This document shows positions 34,861 to 43,607 of a stretch of DNA of 64,000 bases, piece by piece. The notes beneath the pieces are model-generated. The model was not told the origin of the DNA and did no database searches. It was given only the letters and a program-made list of their open reading frames with translations. Source of the stretch: Akkermansia biwaensis. Its GTDB lineage: Bacteria > Verrucomicrobiota > Verrucomicrobiia > Verrucomicrobiales > Akkermansiaceae. Position 1 is the stretch's first letter; every line of letters begins with the position of its first letter. The DNA is taken from the NCBI RefSeq assembly GCF_026072915.1, contig NZ_AP025943.1:186001-250000 (forward strand), read 5' to 3'. Made by a program: the position numbers and the translations under genes.

Positions 34861-35424
34861 CTACAGCTTCCAGTCCACGGGCAGTTCCACGGTGCCCCCT
34901 TTCTTGTCGTCATAGCGAATGAAGCCGTGTTCCGCTCCGTACCAGTGGACGTCGCGGGTAACCTTCACGTCAAAACAGCAGTAGCGCGCTATGTCCATCA
35001 GCAGTTCCACATTCCCGGTCTTTACGTAATCCGCCCACCACTTGAGAGCCTGGGTGCCCACCGCCGTCTTGGAGGAGCCGATGGAGGCCGCGGCCACGGA
35101 ATCCAGCTTGACGCGGACCCCGCCGCGCTGCTCAATATCCCGGCACAGGTCCAGATTGTTCGTGATGTCCGCCATGTTCCACATCGTATAACGCTGGAGT
35201 ACGCCGTAGTCGAAGTGTTCGTGGTTGTAGCCCACCACCAGGTCCGCCTGGCGGAGCTGCGTGATGAGATCGTCCACCATTTCCTCGGAATAAATCGCGT
35301 ATTTGCCGGAAGCGGTGGAATAAGTCACGCCCACGGACATGCGCATCTCGGCCGTGTTGTGCCAGCCTCCCACCTCCGCAGCGGAGTGGCGGGTTTCCAA
35401 GTCAAAATACACGATGTCTCTCAT
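34861..35424 (-). CDS. RNase H-like 3'-5' exonuclease domain protein (YprB-like)
   Basis: A 187-residue protein of the ribonuclease-H-like exonuclease superfamily. The first acidic motif is DIVYFDLETRHSAAEVGGW (D-x-E), the second VVGYNHEHFDYGVLQRYTMW, and the third CFDVKVTRDVHWYG, matching the DEDD arrangement of the RNase_H_2/YprB group. It may act on DNA or RNA ends; the substrate is unknown. The start at 35424 faces the trmL start across 80 bases. Confidence 0.78.
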   Translation of the reverse strand: MRDIVYFDLETRHSAAEVGGWHNTAEMRMSVGVTYSTASGKYAIYSEEMVDDLITQLRQADLVVGYNHEHFDYGVLQRYTMWNMADITNNLDLCRDIEQRGGVRVKLDSVAAASIGSSKTAVGTQALKWWADYVKTGNVELLMDIARYCCFDVKVTRDVHWYGAEHGFIRYDDKKGGTVELPVDWKL

Positions 35425-35504
35425 CGGAGGGAAAGGTACATTATTTGTTTCTCTGGAACAAGTCTCTCTTGAAAGGAAAGGCCGTTTATGATGAGATCAG
35501 CCGC

Positions 35505-35981
35505 ATGCCGCCGCGCTTCAACATCGTCATGTTTCATCCGGAAATCCCCCACAATACCGGGGCCGCCGGGCGTCTGGCGCTGGCTACGGGCTCCAGGCTG
35601 CACCTGGTCAAGCCGCTGGGGTTCAGCCTGGATGAAAAACATGTGAGGCGCACGGGGCTGGACTACTGGGAAAAAGTGGACTTGCGCGTCTGGGAAAACC
35701 TGGAGGAATTACAGCAGAACGCCGGTCCGGAAGCGCGCTTCTGGTACCTGAGCACCAAGGCGAAGCGGACGCACTGGGAGGCGGAATTCCGCCGGGGGGA
35801 CTATCTGGTCTTCGGCCAGGAATCCAGGGGATTGCCGGAAAGCATGCTGAAAGAGCATGCGGACGCCGCCCTGACCATACCCATGCCGGGGGAAGGCTCC
35901 CGAAGCCTGAATCTCTCTACGGCCGTAGCCGTCGTCCTGTATGAAGGGCTGCGGCAAACGGGCGGACAAAACGGCCTTTGA
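35505..35981 (+). CDS. trmL: tRNA (cytidine/uridine-2'-O)-methyltransferase TrmL
   Basis: A 158-residue SPOUT-class enzyme methylating the ribose of the wobble nucleotide in certain tRNA-Leu. Signatures are NIVMFHPEIPHNTGAAGRLA, LHLVKPLGFSLDEKHVRRTG with LDYW, FGQESRGLPE, and IPMPGEGSRSLNLSTAVAVV in the trefoil knot. The start at 35505 gives the standard length; an upstream in-frame TTG would add 20 non-family residues. Confidence 0.93.
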   Translation: MPPRFNIVMFHPEIPHNTGAAGRLALATGSRLHLVKPLGFSLDEKHVRRTGLDYWEKVDLRVWENLEELQQNAGPEARFWYLSTKAKRTHWEAEFRRGDYLVFGQESRGLPESMLKEHADAALTIPMPGEGSRSLNLSTAVAVVLYEGLRQTGGQNGL

Positions 35982-36000
35982 CATCCTCCGGTCCTGCCGA

Positions 36001-36648
36001 TCAGGCATCCCTGCCGCCGCACATGTCCATCAGGCCGGGCGCGCCGCCGTCTTTCTCCCTCCCCCGCCCTTTCCAGGGACGCACCAGATAAAAAAGCGCA
36101 AGAGACGCAATGGCGCCGCAGGTATCGCAGAACATGTCCTTCTGGGCATCCCAGACATCGCCCTGGGAACCGAGGAAATCGTTGGCGTCATTCCCTCCGA
36201 CAATGACCGCATACTGCCATTCGATAATTTCATAGGCCGCCGCCACGGCCATCACGAAGAAAAGGCCGAAAATCCCTGCCAGAATCTTGCCCGCGTACTG
36301 CTTGCGCACCAGGTATTCCGCCACGGGGAAGGCATAAAAGCCCACCGTGAAGTGAGCTATGCGGTCAAAAGGGTTCCTGTGCGCGCCCACCAGTTCCCGG
36401 AACCATTCGAAAGGAACTTCCGCAAACGTGTAATGGGCGCCTACCGTGTGGCACGCCAGCCAGAAAAACATCAGCGTGTAGGACCAGTTGCTGAAACGGA
36501 AGGTCCGGGACCATATTGTCAGAACCGCTGCCGCCAGAACCACGGGAATCACCTCCGCCACCCAGACGGACCGGGAGGCCGGGGATATGCCCATCACAAG
36601 GAACAACAGGAGGAAAACCGCCAACAGAAAACAGGGATACTTCTTCAT
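36001..36648 (-). CDS. DUF2238 (YjdF-like) inner-membrane protein
   Basis: A 215-residue membrane protein with about six helices. The conserved family segments are visible: YTLMFFWLACHTVGAHYTFA, RNPFDRIAHFTVGFYAFP, AAAYEIIEWQYAVIVGG and FLGSQGDVWDAQKDMFCDTC. The His, Asp and Glu clusters in helices suggest a metal site, but function is unknown for the family. It is a leftward gene downstream of citrate synthase, separated by a terminator hairpin. Confidence 0.85.
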   Translation of the reverse strand: MKKYPCFLLAVFLLLFLVMGISPASRSVWVAEVIPVVLAAAVLTIWSRTFRFSNWSYTLMFFWLACHTVGAHYTFAEVPFEWFRELVGAHRNPFDRIAHFTVGFYAFPVAEYLVRKQYAGKILAGIFGLFFVMAVAAAYEIIEWQYAVIVGGNDANDFLGSQGDVWDAQKDMFCDTCGAIASLALFYLVRPWKGRGREKDGGAPGLMDMCGGRDA

Positions 36649-36671
36649 GAGAGAGTGGCAGTCATCATACG

Positions 36672-36702
36672 AAAAAGACGCCGGAATTCAATCTCCGGCG
36701 TC
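36672..36702 (-). terminator. Intrinsic terminator after the citrate synthase gene
   Basis: On the minus strand, GACGCCGGA / TCCGGCGTC with an eight-base loop, followed by TTTTTC. It lies 20 bases after the citrate synthase stop and just before the DUF2238 start. Confidence 0.87.
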
Positions 36703-36721
36703 CTCTCCATGGAAAAATGCC

Positions 36722-37864
36722 CTACCGCATGTCGATCGTGGGAACGGGAATGCGGTCCTTGGGCCCCGTGTACAGGGTCAGGGGCCTGTAAAGCGTATTG
36801 TCCTCCATCTGTTCCAGAACCTGGGCCACCCACCCGGAACAGCGGGCGATGGAGAAAATGGCCGTAAACAGCCTGGTGGGAATGCCGATGCTGTAATAAA
36901 CCGTGGCGGAATAAAAATCCACGTTCGCATTGAGTCCCTTGCGTTCACGGACAAGCTTGGCGATGCGTTCCGACATGCGGATCCACTTGGGTTCCCCTAT
37001 TTTGGAGGAAAGGCGGATGGCCATGCGGCGCAGATGCGGCGCGCGGGGGTCCAGAACGCGGTAAACGCGGTGCCCCATGCCCATGATCTTCTCCTTGCGG
37101 GAAAGCTTGTCCTCAATATAGGAATCCACTCCGTCTTCCGTACCTATCTCCTTGAGCATCTCAATCACGCCCTCATTGGCGCCCCCGTGCAGCGGGCCTT
37201 TCAGGGTGCCGATGGCCGCGGTAATCGCGGAATACATGTCGGAAAGGGTGGCGATGCACACGCGCGCGGCAAAGGTGGAGGCGTTCATGCCGTGGTCCGC
37301 GTGTAGAATATAGGCCACGTCCAGAATATGGGCTTCATCCGGATTGGGCTCCTCACCCTTCAGCAACCACAGGAAATGTTCGGATTCGCTCAGGTCCTCC
37401 CGCACGGGCGGCAGGTCCAGCCCCTGGCACAGGCGGTAGTAATACGCCACCATCACGGGCACCTTGGCAATCAGGCTGAGGCCTATCTCCTTCAACTGGC
37501 CGGGGTCCTTGGTACGGTCGTCGTACATGCCCAGCATGGAAACCGCCGTCCGGAGGGCGGACATGGGACGGGCGGACTTGGTAGCGGTCTTGAAAAAGTC
37601 GAGAACGGGCTGGGGAAGATCGCGGTCCGAACGGAGGCGGTTCTTGATGCCTTCCAATTCATCCCGGTTGGGAAGACGCTTGTTGAGGAGCAAATAAACG
37701 ACTTCCTCAAAACAGCACATTTCCACAAGATCATCAATATCGTATCCCAGATACAAAAGGCGCCCTTCCTCACCGCGCACATCACTCAAAGCGGATTCGT
37801 TGGCGATGATGCCTTTTAATCCTTTGGGGTATGTGCGTCGTTCAGAAAAAGTGTCATTGCTCAT
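36722..37864 (-). CDS. gltA: Citrate synthase
   Basis: A 380-residue citrate synthase that condenses acetyl-CoA and oxaloacetate at the entry of the TCA cycle. The catalytic residues are H226 (GPLHGGANEGV), H265 (MGMGHRVYRVLDPRAPHLRR) and D316 (NVDFYSATVY). HADHGMNASTF precedes them. Length and the short N-terminus match the Bacillus/archaeal-type enzyme of about 370-390 residues rather than the longer hexameric NADH-regulated form. It is a single leftward gene with its own terminator. Confidence 0.94.
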   Translation of the reverse strand: MSNDTFSERRTYPKGLKGIIANESALSDVRGEEGRLLYLGYDIDDLVEMCCFEEVVYLLLNKRLPNRDELEGIKNRLRSDRDLPQPVLDFFKTATKSARPMSALRTAVSMLGMYDDRTKDPGQLKEIGLSLIAKVPVMVAYYYRLCQGLDLPPVREDLSESEHFLWLLKGEEPNPDEAHILDVAYILHADHGMNASTFAARVCIATLSDMYSAITAAIGTLKGPLHGGANEGVIEMLKEIGTEDGVDSYIEDKLSRKEKIMGMGHRVYRVLDPRAPHLRRMAIRLSSKIGEPKWIRMSERIAKLVRERKGLNANVDFYSATVYYSIGIPTRLFTAIFSIARCSGWVAQVLEQMEDNTLYRPLTLYTGPKDRIPVPTIDMR

Positions 37865-37938
37865 GGTTTAAAAAATACTACTAGTGATGAAGATTACCGA
37901 TTAAAAGTCTAACAATCTTCCAGAAAGTCAAACCCTAA

Positions 37939-38607
37939 TTACGCCTTCACGGCCCAGGCGGGGCGTTTGGAGGAAGTGATGTGGGGAGCCCGGACATACA
38001 GCGGTTCCGCCGGAGCCGCCAGAAGTTCCTCCCGACGCACCGTGTCCAGAGCCATCCAAGCGGAACCCAGCGCTTCCGCGTGCGGCAAAACGGGCACGAC
38101 GCCCTCCATGCCCCTGGCGGCCAGGGTTCCGGCGGCCTCCGTGGAATACACGGGAACTCCGGTCTCCAGGCATTCCCTCACCCGGGCTGCGGCCTGCTCA
38201 CCGGGCAGCACTTCCGGGGCGCCCTCCAGCACTCCGGCAGTCACGCGAGCCCATGCCCAGCCTCCGCGGCGGGCGTCCGACATCACGCAGGCCAGCGGAG
38301 CATGGATGCCGAGGCCGTTCCATGAACTGAACGCCGCCACGCGCGAACCATGCACCAGGGACAGGCCGTCCGCCACGGCCAGCGCCACGCGGATTCCACC
38401 GTAGGAACCGGGACCGGAACCCACCACGATTTCCGCCAGACGGCGGCCTTCCAGGGAATCCAGAACCTGGCGCACGGCCTGAAAAATGGCTGAGGAATGA
38501 TTGCGTTCCGCCTCCCATTCCACACGGTACAACAGGGCTCCTCCGGCCCATGCCGCGGCGGAAGGCCGCGCACAGGAAGTTTCCAGGACCAGAAGCGCCT
38601 CTTGCAT
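37939..38607 (-). CDS. tsaB: TsaB, tRNA threonylcarbamoyladenosine complex subunit
   Basis: A 222-residue TsaB, the dimerisation partner of TsaD in forming t6A37 in ANN-decoding tRNAs. It begins QEALLVLETSCARPSAAAW and has the family motif VVGSGPGSYGGIRVALAVAD (usually GPGSFTGLR). The C-terminal part is more divergent, as usual in this family. The start at 38607 is preferred; an in-frame ATG four codons upstream is possible. tsaD is not in the window. Confidence 0.85.
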   Translation of the reverse strand: MQEALLVLETSCARPSAAAWAGGALLYRVEWEAERNHSSAIFQAVRQVLDSLEGRRLAEIVVGSGPGSYGGIRVALAVADGLSLVHGSRVAAFSSWNGLGIHAPLACVMSDARRGGWAWARVTAGVLEGAPEVLPGEQAAARVRECLETGVPVYSTEAAGTLAARGMEGVVPVLPHAEALGSAWMALDTVRREELLAAPAEPLYVRAPHITSSKRPAWAVKA

Positions 38608-38732
38608 GTGGCGAATCATACAACAGGGAGGAGCGTTCATAAAACATTTTTTGCCCCTCTTTTCCGAAGAACCAAATTTGGTTCGCCTTCCGCCGGAAAT
38701 CCGGCTATCCTGAACCCGCACCTTTCCACCGC

Positions 38733-39641
38733 ATGCCCAAGGCACCAAAATACACACCGGAACGCCGCGACTGGCGCCGGTATGCAGAAACCGCCAGCCG
38801 GCCGCTCTCCGCGGCAAGCCTCCGCAGCATGATGAGGCAATGCAACCGGGACGCCTGGGACAAGACACACCGCGCCCAGGTTACGTCCGACTGCTGGGAG
38901 GATGAATACGAAGACTTCTCTTTCATGGACCTGCCCCGGAAAACCCGGTTCGTCAGGCACGCGGTGGCCACCTTCCTGCTCCTGCCGCTGGCCCTCATCA
39001 CGGCCATGTCCCTGTGCGACCAGCTCGCCCACGCGTCGGGCAGCCTCAACATTCTTTTCTCCATTCCGGTCTGGTACGCCCTGATGGGCGCGGCCGTCTG
39101 GATCGTGCTGGGTTGCAGCAGGCTGTTCACCACTTCCCTGCTCTACCTGTACGTGCTGGGCCATGAACTGACGCACGTGCTGGCGGTCTATTGCAGCCGG
39201 GGTTCCGTCAGCAAATTCAACGCCTCCCTGGACGGCGGCTACATTCAAACGGACAAAAACAATCTGTTTATCTCCCTTTCCCCCTATTTCCTGCCCCTTT
39301 GGGGCATGTTGTGGGGCTTGGTCTGGGGAATCGTTCATATCTTCTGGCCCACCATCACCTGCGAGGCCCTACTCTACTCCGGCCTGGGGTTCTGGTGGTG
39401 CTTCCATCTGTTCTGGACGGCATGGATCATTCCCAAGGACCAGCCGGACCTGGCCGGCAACGGAACCTTCTTCTCCCTGATCCTCGTTTACTTTGCCAAC
39501 CTGCTTCTATTCCTGGGCCTCCTGCGCCTGTTCAATGCGGTAAGCATCAACAGATTCCTGGCCGACTGCCTTCATAATGCGGAACGGCTGTGGGACACGG
39601 CCAGGGACCTGGCCCTGTTTACGGCGGGACTGTTCCTGTAA
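38733..39641 (+). CDS. Polytopic membrane protein with HExxH motif (putative M50-like protease)
   Basis: A 302-residue protein with a charged N-terminal domain of about 75 residues and about six membrane helices. In a helix it carries the zinc-protease motif H144-E-L-T-H148 in YVLGHELTHVLAVYCSRG, followed by SLSPYFLPLWGMLWGLVW. The embedding of HExxH in a membrane helix matches site-2-type (M50/M50B) proteases, but the NPxPxxxDG motif is not obvious; a third ligand might be the Asp in IIPKDQPDLAGNG. It is therefore a candidate intramembrane protease of divergent type. The next gene starts 80 bases later. Confidence 0.6.
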   Translation: MPKAPKYTPERRDWRRYAETASRPLSAASLRSMMRQCNRDAWDKTHRAQVTSDCWEDEYEDFSFMDLPRKTRFVRHAVATFLLLPLALITAMSLCDQLAHASGSLNILFSIPVWYALMGAAVWIVLGCSRLFTTSLLYLYVLGHELTHVLAVYCSRGSVSKFNASLDGGYIQTDKNNLFISLSPYFLPLWGMLWGLVWGIVHIFWPTITCEALLYSGLGFWWCFHLFWTAWIIPKDQPDLAGNGTFFSLILVYFANLLLFLGLLRLFNAVSINRFLADCLHNAERLWDTARDLALFTAGLFL

Positions 39642-39721
39642 AAAACACCTCTTCCCGTGCGGGGAATGATGAACGGCGGAAGCCGGAAAGGAATCCAATA
39701 ATTCAGAACAAAGGAGTTCCC

Positions 39722-40243
39722 ATGCACACCACACACTTGATTGCCCTGTCCCTGGCCGCCGCCCTGGTGGCCTGCAACCCCAAGGAAACCGTGAAGGCCC
39801 TGACCTCCGACCAGAACGTCACCCAGGAAATGGCCGTAAGATTTGCGGAAAACATGGTCGGCCTTCCGCGGGCGCTCGTTGTCTCGGAAGCCAGAAAAGC
39901 CGCCCCCGGTGAAAAAGTCACCGTGAAAGGGGCTGTTCTGGGTGAAGAACCCGTCTTTGCGGAAAACATCGCCTCATTCACCATTGGAGACCCTGCCCAA
40001 CTTCTGGCCAACATGCAGGAACACGGAACATGGACTGCCGACAGCGTCCCCGTGGAAATCAGGAGGGACAACACGATGACCGTCCAATTCGTGGACGAGC
40101 AGGGCAACCCGATCAAGCAATCCGCCAAGGGCGTCAACGGACTGAAGGAACGTGACGCGGTCATCATCACCGGAACCATTGACCCCCATTCCACCTCGGA
40201 ACGCCCCGTGCTCAACATTGAAAGCATCGTGATTGAAAAATAA
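39722..40243 (+). CDS. Lipoprotein with OB-fold-like domain
   Basis: A 173-residue probable lipoprotein: the signal MHTTHLIALSLAAALVAC ends in a lipobox (LVAC, Cys18). The second half (PGEKVTVKGAVLGEEPVF ... FTIGDP ... ERDAVIITGTIDP ... NIESIVIEK) has the strand order of OB-fold domains seen in small secreted proteins of Verrucomicrobia and Planctomycetes; this is inference. It has one of the few clear ribosome-binding sites in the window, AAGGAG at 39711-39716, five bases before the ATG, which decides this start. Confidence 0.68.
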   Translation: MHTTHLIALSLAAALVACNPKETVKALTSDQNVTQEMAVRFAENMVGLPRALVVSEARKAAPGEKVTVKGAVLGEEPVFAENIASFTIGDPAQLLANMQEHGTWTADSVPVEIRRDNTMTVQFVDEQGNPIKQSAKGVNGLKERDAVIITGTIDPHSTSERPVLNIESIVIEK

Positions 40244-40323
40244 ACTTTCCGTGCCAAACCCTGATTCATGTCAACGGTTCAGGCGTGTTGCGCCTGGACC
40301 GTTTTCCGCATCAGCATCCGGGC

Positions 40324-40803
40324 ATGGGATTTGATCCGATATCTTTAGGAATGATAGCCATGGCAGCCACCTCCGTTGCGGCGGGAACCGCTTCCGCCGC
40401 CGCACAGAAAAAAAGCGCGGAAGCGACTAAAAAAGCGGCGGACGCGAATGCCGCCACGCTGAGGAACGAGGCGCAGCTCCAAAAACAGACGGGTCTGGAA
40501 AACGTCAGGCGCATGCAGAAAGACGCCGCACGGCAAATGGGGGAAGCCCGGCTGGACGCCGCACAATCCTCCCTGCTCAGGGAAGGGTCCGTGCCGGTAC
40601 GGGAACAGGCCCTGGCTATGCGGCTCCAGACCCAGATTCAGGATGAGGCGGCGCAAGCCATGAGAAACGCGCAAGCCCTGTACAACCGGGCGGACATGGA
40701 ACAATACATGGGCCGCTCCAATGCCAGGGCCCAGAAAACGGCGGCAGCGGGCACCCTGCTCTCCGGCTTCGCGCAAGGAGGCAACTCCCTGCTTAAATGG
40801 TAA
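40324..40803 (+). CDS. Phage internal-virion-like protein, isolated
   Basis: A 159-residue Ala-rich coiled-coil protein beginning MGFDPISLGMIAMAATSVAA. The N-terminal hydrophobic helix, the QxxKSAEATKKAADANAAT helix and the tail ADMEQYMGRSNARAQKTAAA, GTLLSGFAQGG closely follow the layout of gp14-like internal virion proteins of podoviruses and of related prophage proteins. No other phage gene is nearby, so it is either a domesticated relic or a convergent helical protein. The start at 40324 matches that layout; in-frame codons upstream do not. Confidence 0.6.
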   Translation: MGFDPISLGMIAMAATSVAAGTASAAAQKKSAEATKKAADANAATLRNEAQLQKQTGLENVRRMQKDAARQMGEARLDAAQSSLLREGSVPVREQALAMRLQTQIQDEAAQAMRNAQALYNRADMEQYMGRSNARAQKTAAAGTLLSGFAQGGNSLLKW

Positions 40804-40830
40804 GCTGCCGCCCCTTGAGGACAAAAAACC

Positions 40831-41754
40831 TCAGCGGGCAATCCTTCCCGCTTCCGCAACGTCCGCCGGAGCGGGAGGGAAATCCGGCATGACGCCGCCT
40901 ATACCCACCCGCAAATCCGCCGGAATCGTCATCCAGCGAACCGTCCCCTGGTACAGGACTTCCACATTCACAAACTTGACGGAAGAATCAAACAGGTAGG
41001 ACCTGCCTATACCTCCATGGTCCATGTGCTGGAACGTAGGCCTGGGCGTTATCCTTTTCCCATCCAAATCGTGAAACAAAAAACCCCTCGGGTGGAAAAT
41101 GCTGTTGGAATACACCATGAACCTCCAGTTCGTGCCCGGAACCTTGTCCAGATGCGGAACTTTATCTTCCTTATTCCTGGTCACCTTCATGAGCACCTTG
41201 CCCAGCTTGGAAACATCCACGACATCCAGAATGCCCATACCCTCCCTTACGGAAACGGGATCAGTCATGGAAACAGTACTCCCGGACTCTTTCAATTCAA
41301 CTATTCCGAAATCCAGAATCTCCAGTTTCTCGCTGATGGGAAAAATAAAATTCCCCTTCAGCTCAAACCAGCGGGGCGTATCGGAGGCGGGCAGAACGAC
41401 CTCCAGCATCACCTCCACGCCCACCAGCGGCCTGTCCTTGACAGAAAACCCGGAAAGCTCCGTTCTCGTAATCTCCAGTTCCGTTCCGTCGGAACCGGTC
41501 ACCGTTAAATCCTGATCCGCCCGTTCCATCCCAAGCATCCCGGACCCAGGAAATACGCAGCGCAGCAGCATCTGGCACACCCGGTAATCATCGCCGTGCC
41601 TGTTGTTGCGTTTCTGGAATCTCAGGGAAGCCAGCTCCACGTAAATCTTTTCGCCTTCATCTTCCCCGGCGGGGGCAATCTGCGGCAGGGCATCGGAAGC
41701 CGCCAGGAGCGCGGAACTCCAGCAGACGGCCAGTAATATTCCCGGTAATTTCAT
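40831..41754 (-). CDS. Secreted protein, paralogue of the upstream neighbour
   Basis: A 307-residue protein with a signal peptide (MKLPGILLAVCWSSALLAAS). It is beta-rich with conserved-looking segments VCQMLLRCVFPGSG, DGTELEITRTELSGF, WFELKGNFIFPISEKLEILD and the ending TVRWMTIPADLRVGIGGVMP. The gene just upstream encodes a protein with the same order of segments and the same type of ending (VPLDLRIGAGGMMAP), so the two arose by duplication. I do not recognise the family. The genes are 17 bases apart and form an operon. Confidence 0.65.
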   Translation of the reverse strand: MKLPGILLAVCWSSALLAASDALPQIAPAGEDEGEKIYVELASLRFQKRNNRHGDDYRVCQMLLRCVFPGSGMLGMERADQDLTVTGSDGTELEITRTELSGFSVKDRPLVGVEVMLEVVLPASDTPRWFELKGNFIFPISEKLEILDFGIVELKESGSTVSMTDPVSVREGMGILDVVDVSKLGKVLMKVTRNKEDKVPHLDKVPGTNWRFMVYSNSIFHPRGFLFHDLDGKRITPRPTFQHMDHGGIGRSYLFDSSVKFVNVEVLYQGTVRWMTIPADLRVGIGGVMPDFPPAPADVAEAGRIAR

Positions 41755-41771
41755 TTCAGCATCAACACGGG

Positions 41772-42581
41772 TCACGGAGCCATCATGCCTCCCGCTCCGA
41801 TTCTTAAATCCAGGGGAACCTGCCGCAAGGCAACCTTGTTCCAATAGGACACCGTCACCTTCAGGGAACGGATCTTCTCCGGTACGAGGTACCCTGTCTC
41901 CCAAAATCTGCTTTTTCCACTTTCCTGCCCGGAACCGGGAAAAAAGCTGCTTCCCTGTCTCCACGCATACTCCGGAAGGACCATCCCCTCCTCGTCCCTG
42001 ACAAGGAACGAACTAAAATGGAAATCCATATCCCCTTCCACCTTCAATCCCCAGGCCTCCGGATATTTCTTCAGGGAAAGAGTCACCTCTTTTCCAGAAG
42101 AATCCGGAAGCGGAACCCGTACCCTCGCCTCCTCTTTCTCCAGGAAAAACGTCACCGGGTCCAGCTCCGCGGTCTCTTCTCCAAAGGCGCAGAGCAGGCT
42201 TCCCCGCAGGCGCACCCACTCGGCAGAAGAATCCGGAGCCGGAGAACGCATGCAAATCCTGACGGGATCTCCATGAAAAGGCCGCTGGCTCTTTTCCGAC
42301 TCCGAACAAACATGGGAAATCTTCAGCACGTTTCCGCTGGAATCCGTACAGGTGATGTCTTCCGTATTCTGTTCGTAATAAACGGGAGCCCCAAGCTGGT
42401 CTTCATAACGGCACAGCAGCCTCAGCATCATCACGGGTGGGCGCAGGGAAAAACGCAAGGCAGGGCGCACATCCATGCCGCACAACTCCAGGCGCGGATG
42501 GCCCAGCAGCGCCGCTGTGGGAGCAGGACAGCCGGCTTCCACCGCCATGCAGGAAAAAATACATGCACACAGCGCCTTCAT
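41772..42581 (-). CDS. Secreted protein, paralogue of the downstream neighbour
   Basis: A 269-residue protein with a signal-like N-terminus (MKALCACIFSCMAVEAGCPA). Shared features with the downstream paralogue are MMLRLLCRYEDQLGAPVYYE, DSSGNVLKISHVCSESEK, WVRLRGSLLCAFGEETAELD and the C-terminal SYWNKVALRQVPLDLRIGAG. The start at 42581 is chosen for the signal peptide; 15 further in-frame residues upstream are less likely. Function unknown; a two-component surface or periplasmic complex is possible from the pairing. Confidence 0.62.
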   Translation of the reverse strand: MKALCACIFSCMAVEAGCPAPTAALLGHPRLELCGMDVRPALRFSLRPPVMMLRLLCRYEDQLGAPVYYEQNTEDITCTDSSGNVLKISHVCSESEKSQRPFHGDPVRICMRSPAPDSSAEWVRLRGSLLCAFGEETAELDPVTFFLEKEEARVRVPLPDSSGKEVTLSLKKYPEAWGLKVEGDMDFHFSSFLVRDEEGMVLPEYAWRQGSSFFPGSGQESGKSRFWETGYLVPEKIRSLKVTVSYWNKVALRQVPLDLRIGAGGMMAP

Positions 42582-43025
42582 GGGAGAGAACGAGGCGCAA
42601 TCTAACAAACAGCCAAAAACAGGCAAGAAAAAAGATCAACCCTTTCCAACATGCAAAGGCGTCCCCGGCAGCCATGACATCCTATAAAACTTCCAGAATC
42701 TTTTCCTGTTCGTTCTGTAAATTGCATGCTTCATTAAAACTTCATCATCTTCGTAAATGAACTTTTCTTCCGTATCGCACTGGATGGCCATTCCTTCTCG
42801 TTTCTTATTTCAGTCATAAAGGTGTTCATATCCTGTAAACTGGACAAGGCGGAGTCAGTATTTGCACTATCTATGGCTGCATGCCATCACACCGGCTTAT
42901 CCCAGCCAAGTCATTTGTCCGCATCTCAACTTCCACAGATATTGCCTGTGGTAACAATACCTTGGGCGTCAGACGGCGTTGGCTTTATGTTCAGAGTGCA
43001 GGAGGCGGCGACGTTAGGGCTCTCA
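42582..43025. other. Long intergenic stretch at the island's left edge
   Basis: About 440 bases at the left border of the AT-rich island. Small open frames are present on the plus strand but none has coherent features. The stretch at about 42840-43020 has higher GC than what follows and may be the eroded end of a gene I cannot identify. No RNA gene or terminator is obvious. Confidence 0.35.
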
Positions 43026-43523
43026 TCAGTCTTTTTTCATGACGGGAGATGCAGCCCTTTCCAAGAATTTCTCCAACTCCAAATATAATGCTGCTGATTC
43101 AAATATCCTAATTTCCGGCTGTTCCATATTATTGTCATTTCCATCTACTTCTTGTATCCAAAATAACTTTTTGTGATACTCCTGCCGCCCAACTTCTTTT
43201 TCTGCAAAAATATGATTTGTATTATTTATCATACACAACAAATAGGGCTTTTTATCTATCGTAACGTAGAATATAGCCAATGTACCTATAAAAGGAAAAG
43301 TGCTTTCCGTTTTTCCTTCCACAAACAAATTATATTTACTCAAAATATCCCTCAGCTCATTACTTTGCTTTAGAGATAACTCTGTAACTTGAAATTTTTT
43401 CCCATCTTTATAAAATGACGACTCTGTATACAGGTCAAATTCTCTATACTCCTTATTTGGCATTTTACCATTTGTAATGCTGCCAAAAAAAACAACTAAA
43501 AATAAAATAAAAAATGACTTCAT
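43026..43523 (-). CDS. Secreted/lipid-side small protein, candidate immunity protein
   Basis: A 165-residue protein, much more AT-rich than the rest of the window, with a signal peptide (MKSFFILFLVVFFGSITNGK). The mature part is polar and intact (LYTESSFYKDGKKFQVTELS; IFAEKEVGRQEYHKKLFWIQ). It begins 85 bases downstream of the end of an RHS-core fragment on the same strand. That order (RHS tip, toxin, small gene) is typical of immunity genes of polymorphic toxins, and a signal peptide would suit immunity against a toxin acting in the periplasm or membrane. I do not recognise the family. Confidence 0.55.
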   Translation of the reverse strand: MKSFFILFLVVFFGSITNGKMPNKEYREFDLYTESSFYKDGKKFQVTELSLKQSNELRDILSKYNLFVEGKTESTFPFIGTLAIFYVTIDKKPYLLCMINNTNHIFAEKEVGRQEYHKKLFWIQEVDGNDNNMEQPEIRIFESAALYLELEKFLERAASPVMKKD

Positions 43524-43607
43524 AATGGAACAATAATATTAAAATTTCACGGCTTATTCAGAGCAAATCGTTCTGCCCGCCTGGTTTTGCACGTTCTGAA
43601 CTGAGGC

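Noticed and set aside
40000-41000. Prophage around the virion-like gene
   Set aside because: No capsid, portal, tail, integrase or lysis gene nearby; only one phage-like gene is seen.
42822-43088. 88-codon plus-strand frame at the island edge
   Set aside because: No family features; overlaps the end of the leftward small gene; codon use incoherent.
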